DNA of 64,000 bases from Eudorina sp. 2006-703-Eu-15 (Eukaryota; Chlorophyta; Chlorophyceae; Chlamydomonadales; Volvocaceae), in NCBI GenBank assembly GCA_003117195.1, contig BDSI01000038.1, forward strand, positions 620,001 through 684,000. Reading direction: 5' to 3'. Shown here one piece after another: positions 47,116 through 58,200 of the stretch. The position numbers and the translations under genes are program-made. Position 1 is the stretch's first letter. Every line of letters starts with the position of its first letter. Under the pieces are notes generated by a model. The model worked only from the letters and a program-made list of their open reading frames with translations, did not search any database and was not told where the DNA came from.

Positions 47116-50100
47116 CCGCAGCCCCGTCGGGTCAGATTACGATTACTGACTGGCAACGACGCCTTCATGCGCCACCATGCGCGTGCTGCGGAATGCGTGT
47201 GCGGCTAGGTCTTGGTGGCGCCGTTCGTCGGGCTTAGCGCCCCGCGCGTGACGTATCCGGCTCTGCTCACCAACGCAACGGTTGCAACGGTTGGCCCTCC
47301 CGCGCAGGCGAAGCCGGCGTGCCATTCTTCTACTGCTCCGGGTCGGAATTTGAGGAGGTGTTTGTGGGCGTGGGCGCGCGGCGCGTGCGTGACCTGTTCG
47401 CGGCCGCCAAGAAGCATGCGCCCTGCATCATCTTTATCGATGAGATTGACGCGATCGGCGGCAACCGCAACCCCAAGGACCAGCAGTACATGCGGATGAC
47501 CCTCAACCAGTTGCTGGTGGAGCTGGACGGATTCAAGGTGGGAGTGCCGTGGGCTGGTTTAGGAGGAGTCTTGGTGTCTGGGCATCTGGGACGAGTGTGC
47601 GCTACGTGGTGGGCGAGAGGTCCGAACAGGGCCCCGCACGCCCGGCAGGCTTTCGGTCAGCTGGCACGGGGCACAGGAACGTGCAGTGCGGCAGTCCGCA
47701 GGCAGCACGTGTGGTCCATGCCATGCAGCACCGGGCGGCCTTCGCGGGGCCCCCCAGAACTCCGGAGGTACACAGTTGTTTGGTGTTGGAGTGCGCAGTT
47801 GCGCGTCAAGGGTCGGCGTCCTTCCGGCGTCTCCGTCTCCCCGTTTACGGTGGTTGTCATTACCTGTGCGCGCGCCCCCACCGGCCGCTGTCAGGCCACC
47901 GAGGGCATCATTGTGGTGGCGGCCACCAACTTCGCGGAGGTGCTGGATAAGGCGCTGGTGCGGCCGGGGCGCTTCGACCGCCACATCGTGGTGCCCAACC
48001 CGGACGTAGAGGGCCGCAAACAAATCCTAGAGACGCACATGCAGAAGATCCCCAAGAGGTGAGGAACTCGGCCGCTGTCTCCCTGGATGTGTTGTCCGGC
48101 CTGGGTCCGGCACTTTAAAGCCCTCCGCAAACGGGGGGTAATGAAAATAGCGTACTCGCTGTCGCTCTCGTGGGGTGCGTAGGTCTTCGTGGGCGGGGGC
48201 GATTTCCTTTCTGGTGAGACCCAATCGTCGCTTGGCCCTTCATTGCCGCGCTGTGTGCTTGCTGAGGCAGTTGGTCACCACCTTGCTGAGCGGGGTGTGA
48301 GCATTTCGCGAGGAACTCGCCCGACCGAAACCCATTGAGTTGTGGTTACCAAAGAGTTTCGCGTGCGTGAACCAAACCATTGCTTTGCTATGCCATACCA
48401 TACCTATGGTTGCTGTGGTACGCATGGTTACTGTGGTGTGATGTGGTGTGGTGCGTTGTGGTGCAGCGCTGATCTGGACCTGGCGGTCATCGCGCGGGCC
48501 TCACCGGGCTTCAGCGGCGCGGACCTGGCCAACTTGGTCAACGTGGCGGCGCTGCACGCGGCGAAAACTGGGCTGAAGGAGGTGAGGAGGAAGCGTTGCT
48601 GGCCGCATGGGAATGGGCAATCGTGAAAACCTTAGGGGATGGACTAGTGTGCAAGCGCGCAGATGATTCGGGCGGATGTAGGGCAATAAGAGTGGAGGGA
48701 CAGGTTGAGGACAACTAACCGATGCCAGTACCTCATGCGCGTGGTAGGCTCGTGCCGCAGGCGGTTTACCTCCCAGCCGCTCGTGCTTGGTACTTCCAAT
48801 GCCCGGGATTGCTGCACCCCAAACGTTGCTTTCCTAAATTCCTATGCTCATGTTTTACGTACGCATTTTGCGGTGATGGGTCCCTGGCAGGTTGGCATGC
48901 GCAGCATGGAGTATGCACGGGACCGCATCATGATGGGTGCTGAGCGCAAGTCGGCGGCCGTCAGCGAGCGCTCCCGGCGGCTGACTGCCTACCACGAGGG
49001 GGGCCATGCGCTGGTGGCCCTACTGACGGATGGCGCGGACCCGGTCCACAAGGCCACCATCGTGCCGCGAGGTACGGGATGCCGCATCGGAATTTTGTAA
49101 GCATTGGTTAGCTTGCTGTCGGACTGGTTAGGACGACGGAAAGGCTGCGCGTGATGCTCATCACGCTGACGAAGGGTTTGTGGCAAAGTTTAGCAGGTGC
49201 AAGTTACGTTGCCAGAAAGCATGACACGTGAAGCGAATGCGCCGTTGGGACGATGTGATGACAGAAGCGGTACTCTGCATGGCGTAGGCACTTCTACGTC
49301 TGTCAGCTGCGATATTAAACATACCATGTCAACCCTTCGCGGACCAGAACGCCTGCATAATTCTACATGTTCTTTACCGTTCAATGGACGTTTCTGACGC
49401 TTGCGTCATGCTACCGTTATCACCGAACAGGTCTGTCGCTGGGCATGGTGACGCAACTGCCGGAGGAGGACGTGGTGAACATGTCAAGGAAGCAGATGCT
49501 GGCGCGACTGGACGTGTGCATGGGCGGCCGAGTGGCGGAGGAGCTCATATTTGGGCCGGACGACGTGACTACCGGCGCTTCGTCAGACCTGCGGATGGCC
49601 ACATCGCTGGCGCGGGCGATGGTCACCAAGTACGGCATGAGCGAGCGGCTGGGCCAGGTGCGTGACAAACGGGCGGGGGCATCGTTTGCGCGCCTGAGGC
49701 AAACTGGTTGCGGGAAGATTCGTTTCCTGTGTATTTTATGATCAACAATAGCGGCACCAACAACTTTGAGTTTCTGTTCGGTGTTTCTTCTCGTCGCAGG
49801 TTGCCTTGGATTACGATGACGGGCACTCAATGAGCAGTGAGACGCGGGCGGCGATCGAGGAGGAGGTGCGCAAATTGGTTCAGGGCGCGTATGACCGGGC
49901 CAAGGCTGTGCTTACCAAGCACGAGCGAGACTTGCACCGCCTGGCAGACGAGCTCCTGGAGAAGGAGACGCTGAGCGGAGAGCAGATCAAGGGCATGCTG
50001 GGGATGCGCGTAATGGAAGTTGCCGCGGCTGCAGCAGCCAGTGCTGTGGGCAAGCGCGAGGGCGGCGGCGGTGGCACAGCCACAGCAAGCGCGGCGTGAT

Positions 50101-52214
50101 GGGCAGGGGCGAGAGCATTGCTCAAGACAGGCCCGGGCTCATGAATCTGGCATACTCGCTGCATACCTTTCAGTGCGCAGTAAAGGTGGCGACGAATGGG
50201 CATGCAGGATGGGTACAGATTGGGAGGAGGCCAGCGCAGGTCACAGGAGAAGATAGTATCCACTCGGGATGAGTGTGACCTGAAATCCTGTTTGTACACT
50301 AAACAAATCGTTGACGTTTCCGCGGCAACCATTTTCTTGGCATGCTGCGTTGGTAAAAGAGATGGTGAACGTGCTTAGTGTTGAGAGAGATACTGATGGT
50401 TGTATGGATTTTATGGACACAGTAGTGCTTCGGGGTTTGGCTAAGATGTGTTCACGGTTTGTGGAGTGCCGGGCAGTACTAATGGTTGTAGACAGGGACT
50501 TCGCTCATAACAGAGCGCGAGTAAACCTGCGGCGATGTGTGTGACGTGGTTTTGCCGCCGACCCAAACCAGCTGTGCCGTCGTGACATGACGTGCTTCTG
50601 TTTCTGGCCTTTGTACAGCAGCCAGATCCTGCAAGCGCTATTCAGAGCTTTGGAGTTTGCATGTATATTGGAGGAATGAGTATGTGGACGAAAAACGCAC
50701 GTGCAACGACATCGGACGTGATGCATTTGAGCCACGGACAACAGTGTGGTGCATCTGTAGTTCGCGTCCTGCTTTTGGGCAAGTAACTTCGCAGGTGAGC
50801 TGTTCCTCGCGTACAACGGTACCTTCCGTTGAATACACCAGGTGCGGTGTATGGGTCGCACGACGCGCACTCTTTAACAACACTTCCTGGCAGGCGTGGT
50901 GCAAATCACGGATGTCCGCGCAGGATAGTTGTAGTTGCCACAAGCACAGTGTTGGTACGATAAGACAAGACACTTGTCCGTCTCACTGGAAAGCGCAGTA
51001 GCGCACGCATAGAAACCCGTTCATGCCAATGGGCAAAACAGCTGCAAATCCAGGGAAAGAAACCTGGCATGCCGTGCATGCCTCGGGTCTGCATCACCAC
51101 AGCACTTCACAAATTCATCAGTCTTGTGCCTGCTTATAAACAGCAAAAGAAGTCGGCGTAAGCACCCAACTTTCATGGGCCACACAGAGCGCACTACGAC
51201 CGGTTGCGGTCCGTAACAAGTGCGCGTTTCTTCAATGATAGGCACATACTAAAGTTGCCAATGCTTCTTGCGCACGACACAAACGTGTCACGGACCGATC
51301 ACTTCCCCTTGATCGGGCGGGCAGTCAAGTGCACAGTTCAGCTGAAGGTCAAGTTTCAGGCAGCGGACGCGTATAGGTGAACACATCTTCCGTACAGTCT
51401 CTAGGGCTTGGCCAACCACTTGATGAGATACGGGGCCGCCAGATCAACGGTACGGAAGGTTCTCCTTATCGACAAGCACGCTTCCGCTGCTCTCCTTAGG
51501 TGGCGCCAGCGGCGTCTTGCCGCCGGTTCCACGGCCGAATGCAGCCAGCTGCTGGTCTCGGGCGTGAATCTCCCGCTGGAGGCGCTGCGCACGACAGAAA
51601 CAGGTGAACAGCCAAGTCGCCAGTGTGTGCGGGTGAATTTACGCCCCGTATGTAACGACGTACCTTGCACTTCTCTGTGAGCATGTCAATGTCGTACTGC
51701 TCAGACCGTTTTGCAAGCAGCTTGTCGAAGTCCAAGGCGCCCTTCTTGAAATCCTCGACATCATTGCGGATGCGGAACAGAAGACCCTGAAGCTTGATTT
51801 CGGCACGTTTGGCCCGGCGGAGCTCGTCCTCCAACGTTTGGATTCGCCCGTCTAGGTCTGCATGATGGTCGGTGGCAAAAAAGAAAGCAATAATTGCAAG
51901 ATGCCGCTGGTGGATTCCCCGCTTTCAACAGCGCCTCGCTCATGTGTTATGACCCGTGCAAGCTCACCTGGAGGCGGTGCAGGCGCGGCCGCTGTTGACG
52001 TCCGCTGCAGCCGCACGTTCTCCTCGGTCAGCCAGTGAATCTGGGATTGCAGAGTTAGCTTGCCCGCATTCAGCTCAGCCTCACGCTGCTTGGCCGCCAG
52101 CTCAACCTGCACACAACAGACGCAAGAAACTGTACACGATGTACGAACAACGGGTGTCCTTGCCAGTTCTGTCGGCCAGCACACTAAGCGGCTGACCTCC
52201 TCCTGGGAATCTTG
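47116..52214. repeat. 5,099-bp tandem duplication, right copy
   Basis: Second unit of the direct tandem duplication. It contains the truncated FTSH4 copy and the last exons of the intact kinesin gene. See the left copy for differences and junction. Confidence 0.97.
47308..50099 (+). pseudogene. 5'-truncated FTSH4 copy (exons 7-12 only)
   Basis: Exons 47308-47537, 47895-48058, 48467-48581, 48891-49071, 49431-49657 and 49800-50099 are base-for-base identical to FTSH4 exons 7-12. Missing are the presequence, N-domain, membrane span and Walker A; present are Walker B, the second region of homology, HEGGH and the end. It cannot encode a working AAA protease. An internal ATG could in principle start a protease-domain fragment. 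The lack of any substitution in its exons points to a recent origin or ongoing homogenisation. Confidence 0.93.
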
Positions 52215-55200
52215 GAGCCTCTGGACCGTTTCTGTCAATTCTTGGGCGTGTTGCCGCAGGGAATCCTCCACAGCCAGGAACTCCCGCTGTTTCTCATCCA
52301 GGCACTGCAGTACAAGCAGCACGAAGTATCAATAGGTTTCGCTGGTTTCCTCCGCGCTTGGAGATGCGCATCTGAGATTTCCAATCTTTTGTAGCATTAC
52401 CCTAAAGCCATATCCCATGCACGCACCTTGCGCAAGAGTGCAAGATCCTCCTGCAGCTTCTGGGTTGCCAATCGATGCCGGGTCTCTTGCAGCTCGAGCT
52501 GTGACTGGAGCTCGTTGATCCGCTCCACAGTACTTTGACCGTTGCCTGCAGCTGCCAGATCCGCTCGAACGGTTTGGAGTTCCTCGTCAAGAGCCCGGTT
52601 CTCCTCTTGCAACTCCTTGCGCGTCTGCACAGAAGTCGAAAACCAAGGTCGAAAGGCCACCCGGGTGCCGCATTGCCCTACATCACGACATTAGCATAAG
52701 GTTTACCTGCATCAATGTTGCCACCTGGGCCTCAAGCCCGCAGCGCGCGTCTTCGGCAGCTCGCAGACTGCTCTCCAGCTCTGCACGCTCGAGGGCGCCG
52801 GCCCGGTGCTGTGCACTTGTTGACCTCATCTGCTGGGCGAGTTCTGTCACCTGTAAAAGAGACAGGCATGTCATTTGTATAAGGGCCATGAATACGTTAC
52901 AAGGAGGACCCTTAGTCCCGACCGGGCGTCCAACGGTAGGCGCCTCATCTCATCAACCCCTACCAAGGACTTCGCACCCGTCCTCCACCACCCGGGGGGA
53001 TGGGGGGCCGTGCAGCCATACTAGTGAACACACCAGGTTGCTAATGCGCCAGGATTGCCTCTCCTGGGAACCGTACCAGACCCGCCGAACCACGGGGCGG
53101 GAGCGGCCGTGACTCTAATCGCGACAGATGTAGGCAAAGTTGACGAGATCCGCAAACTAGCTCATACCGTACCTGCTGCTCCAGCCTGGAGCGGCACCCT
53201 TCTGACTCTCGCAGCTGAGCTTCCAACACAGCAACGTCGCCCTGGTCAACGGATGCCTGTGATGACAGCTGCGTCTGTAGAGCGGCGTTGCTGGCACGAA
53301 GCTCTCGTACCTGAGGTACAACACGCCGCCTTTCATTTGCATGATAGTACGGCAGCGACCACCGACCATCCCCTCGCAGATTAGGTAGGCAGCACGCACT
53401 GATTACTGAAGCCCGTCAGCTTTACCTGCGACTCTAGCAGCGTGTTTGCGTCCAGAAGCTCTTGCAATTCTGCTTCCAAGCTGGCAATGGACCGCTTGGC
53501 ATCTGAGGCCTCGTTGGTAAGCCGTGTCACCGTGGCTTGTAGTGACGAAAGCTGCAACTCGAGCTCCTGGCGTAAGCCGATGCTGCCTTCTGCTTGTGCT
53601 AGCCGGTTCACTGCCTGCAGGACAAGAGCGCATACGTAGATGGGTAACCCCAAGCCGTGACGCGTAGTACAATGCCTTTGGGGACCATACCTCGTCGCGG
53701 GTTGTCGTGATTGTCGCTAGCGCATTCTGTGCTGCGAGCAGCTCCACACGCAAGTCGTGAACAATGGCCTCCAGATTCTCGCCTGTGAGCAGAAGGCGGT
53801 TCGAGGAACTGTGACTGTAGCATTTGCAGCGGATTCGACCAGGCAGGCTGTGATCCGGGACACGCACAGTAGAACGGCTACTACACAGTCACCAACCAGC
53901 GTGTACGAGTAGCTCTTATGCAAATCAACATTGGGCTCCGAAGGCAGGCAATTCGAATATTACCGGATGGAAGCCTAAATAGCGCGCCAGGCTACCCAAA
54001 ATGGGTATAAAGGCAATACATGTCTCGAGGTGACCAGCAATACAACTGCTCGCCGTACAGGCTCGCCCCCTGAACCCTGTTAGACATTATGCATCCTTGT
54101 CATGTGTGCGCTCACCTGCAAGTCCCCGTGTCCCGAACCAATCTCTCACCTCGGCTTTCGGCTTCCTTGTGCTTTTGGACAGTCTGTGACAGCCCAGCAC
54201 GTAACGCCTCAGCGTCTGCAGACTTGTCGACGAGCTCTCTTTGCAGCTGTGCGTGCTGCGCCACCAGCTCATCATAGCTGAGCAGCAGGGACGAGAGGGC
54301 GCTCTTGGCCTCATTAATTTCGTCGGACGCGTGCCCCGTCGCAGTTGCATGGGCTGCCGTCGCGGCAGTCAAGGCATCCTGGTACAAGTAAAGGAGGAAA
54401 TTAGATAAGAAGAGGAGCTGGCGTGGAGACAGCCAGTTCCTTACCTGTAGAATTGCAGCCCTCTGTTGCGCACTCTCCAAATCCATCGTCAGTCGCCGCT
54501 GCGACTCCTGCAGCTGTGCGTTACTAGCCTCTGCGCCTGCAAAAGCACTGCGGAGGCTTTCCAGCTCGGCCCCCATCCGCTTGCTGACCTCCTCCTTAGC
54601 CAAGACTGCGTTCTCTAAGGAAACGGTGAGCTGCTGAACCTGGGATTTGAGTCCTTCCAGCTCTCCCAACAGTGCATCCCTGTGAGGATCGCCAACAGGG
54701 CTAGTGAGCAAGGGCGCACTCCAAGCCACGGCTAAGCTAGCCACGATACTTACGTGTTCGCCTCAATAGGTTCGGGCCTGGTAGCGTTTGAGGTAGTAGG
54801 GTTGTCCCGCAGCCTAGCCAGCTCGTCTTGCAAGCGGATGTTGGCCGTCTCCAGTTCAAGGACCCTTAGGCATGGGTTGAAAGGCATCACGACCACTGTG
54901 ACCTGGAAAGCTGGATACCATGCCCACACGTCTACATGTATGTCGCGCGCCACTACACGAGCGCAGCATAGCTGTGCACCGATGCTGCTGTGCGAGATAG
55001 CTGCACGGCGCACTGCTTACCTGTGGGTCATCGCCCGCTCAAGCGTGTTCTTCTCCGCGACCGCTACATTGCACGCTGCCTGGACGTCGGACATCTCCGC
55101 TTCTAGATCTGCCTGTCGCTGCAGCAACTCCGCAATCTTTCCACGGGGTTCATCATTGTCCCCGTCAACACGCGGCGCTACGTCGTGAAGGCCGTCAGGG

Positions 55201-58200
55201 GCTTCACTTGCAGCCGCGGCCATGTTCGCCAGAGAGCCGTCCTGCGGACAGGACCGGAAGTCTTCCAGCTTCCGCTTCGTAACCATGGCGTCATGCTCAA
55301 GATCATTGCAACGCTGCTGAAGCTCGCTGAACTGCAAGGACAGCTGCTGTAGGCTAGCGGCCCGCTCCTCCAGCTCTGCCTCGAGCTCAACCACACGCTC
55401 TTGCAACGCTCGAATTCGACTCTCGGCCTCCTGGACAGAACAGGAGATGGCCTTAGTGAGTCCACTTTACGGTGCGAACCGGACTTGAAACTAGCATACA
55501 GGCCGTACATTGGCCGTGCCGCGCACCTTCTGAGAAGCAAGGTGCGCCCCCTCTCGTTCATCGACCGCAGTCTGCAGCTCAGACGGCTTGCTAGTTAGCT
55601 GGACGGATAGGTCATCAATGATGCGCAGCAGGTGATCCCGCTGCTCCTCGCCCTGGACGAGGCTGGATTTGAGTTCTTCCTGGGAGGCAAGGGCTTGCGC
55701 CAGCCGGAGCGCGAGTTCGTCGCGCTCGTTGGCCAGGTTGCCCATCTCAACTGCAATGCATCACGAGGTTGGCAAATACGAAACACCGCTCTGCAATTCC
55801 GGACATGATCAGCAGGCCGAACCAAGGATAGGGCTGCAAGAACGATCTAGAAGATAAGCCCTCTTCCTTATCAATTACAGAACTCTAATCCTACCCTAGT
55901 ACTCAGCATGCATGGTGTTGTTCACGGCTAACACGCGTCGCAGGGCCCAGCTTTCAGATAGGAATGCATTAGCCGGCAGTGTCATTTGCGGACATACCGC
56001 CAGCGGGATGCTCCAGGATGCTAGCTACAGCGACGTGTACAGCGCAAGCTTACCCGCAAAACCGCTGGTTGACGAGTCATTCGCCACAGGGGCCGGAGAA
56101 ACGTTATCAGCGCGCTGCTGAGCGCGTGCCAGGTCGTCTTCCAAACCTGCACATCTGTGTTGCAATTCCGCGACTTGCTGGCTGCGCTCCGCAAGTTCCC
56201 GCTCAACCGCCACCAGCTGATGTTTCAACTGCTGCTGTTCCTTCTGGGCTGCATCCTGCCGTTCGTTCATGGAGAACACAGTCTCCTCTAGCTCTTGGTT
56301 CAAGGCTGTCAATGTATTCAGACGCTGCTGAAGTTCATCTTCTGGCAGCAATCGCGTCATTCCCCCGACTAGTGACCGGGTCAGATCCGAGCAGCTGTTG
56401 GCGTTTGCGGCCTGAGCACGTGCCTCGGCAAGCTGCGCGCGAAGGTCAGCGAGCTCGGCATCCAGGGCTTGCGCCCCCGCCAGCTGTGCACGGACAGCAC
56501 CAAGCTCTGCTTCCATGGCGTGTGCGCACGTGAGCTGCGCGCGAAGGTCAGCGAGCTCGGCATCCAAAGCCTGCGCCTGAACAAGCTGCGCACGGACAGC
56601 ACCAAGCTCTGCTTCCAAAGCAGCTGAACGCTGGCCGGCAACAGACAATGCTGCGTTCAGGTCCGTAAGCTCCGACATGGACTCTGCCCGAAGCTTGTCT
56701 GCAATTTAATGCAGGGCATATACAAGTAAGAATCAGAGTCATTGCGCTAGCCTACGTGCAGCACAGTACTCAACAAAGGCATCGCAGCCACTCAAGCCGG
56801 ACCTTGATGCGCAGCATTCGCAACCATGGCGGCTTCCAGCTCCGCCCGGGTGGCAGCCAGCGAGTCATGCAGCGCTGCCAGCTGTGAGCGCAGTGCTTGC
56901 TTTTCGTCGTCACTGGCCGCCAAGAGCGCCTGCAAGCGGCTGACTTCAGCAATGGCCTCCTTGGCCAACCCCTGCATTCAAACAGTTGAGTCACACGCAA
57001 TCAGAAAGCCAAGGCTTAGCACTGCTGGAACCCGTGTACAGCCGACTAGACCCGACGTACCTCGGCAGCCTGGCGACCTTCCTCCTCGGTGACTTTCGCA
57101 GTGTGCGCGTCGCGCACAGCCGCCTGCAACGCGTCACACTGCGAGCGCACCTCCTCCAAGACCGCGCGGCAGCGTGTCTCTGACTCATGCGCACACGAAA
57201 GCTGCTCCTGAAGCTGCGCCAACTCCGCCTCCTTCTGCTTCAGTTGGGAGGTAGTTGCCTCGAGCTCCGCGGTTGCAGATTGCCACTGCCCTGCATGCAT
57301 CACCCGTTCAATCAGCAGGGATTGGATGGAACATTTATAGCCTTTTATTTGCATTCCCTTCCAGCCTCACCAAACAAAACAGACGCTAAGTGGGTCTGAT
57401 CAGCTTCGCGCGCACACACTGCACTCTGGCGTGTGGTTGAGGGGCTAGGGCACCGGACCCGCATCTGCTGGCAAATGTGACATTCCCAACCCCGCGCCAC
57501 AGTTGGCCCGACGACGCAGGGCGCCTAACGACACAGCCCATGGGGAACCCATCCGCAGCCTAAGTTGTATTTCCGGTTTGGGATTAGGCGGCATTCCCGG
57601 ACCCCTCCTGCAATTCACGCAAGGCCCTGAACAACAGAGTCGGAACAATGCTTGGAACGGACCCTGGGCATCGGCCTGCGCTGCCAAGGCGCCAGATAGT
57701 TCGACTTTCGCAGCCGCCAGGGCCTCTTGCGCAGCCTTCAGCGAAGCGTCAAGACCACGCTTTTCCTCGATGTGCGTAGCAATCTCTTCGCGCATGTCCG
57801 TTTGCTGCTGGCTCGCATGCTTCTCCATATCCTGCAGCATCGATATGCGCAAAAAAAGTCAACTTTGACCGAGATAGTGCTGCCACCAATATCGCTGCAC
57901 GGCTGTCACGGTTGCACGAACTTACTTGCAAAGCTTGGCGAGCTACCTCGACCGAGGATTGAAGCAATCCCTTCTCGTGCAGCAAGGCGTCATGCTGCGC
58001 GCGCATCTGATCAAGCGCTGCACGGCAAGATTGCTCGTTCTGAGCCACCTCCGCAAGCTTAACTTGCAGTTGCGCCAGCTCCTCCTCCTTGTGCACTAAC
58101 GTTTCACGAACTTGTTGGATCTCTGCTTGAGCTGCCTGGCATTGCTCTGATGAGCCCAAGGCGGACGCGTATGCCAAAGTTTAGGACAAGAGATTTCGAT

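Noticed and set aside
47308..50099. A second functional FTSH gene
   Set aside because: Exons for the presequence, membrane span and Walker A are absent, and the sequence upstream is kinesin antisense.
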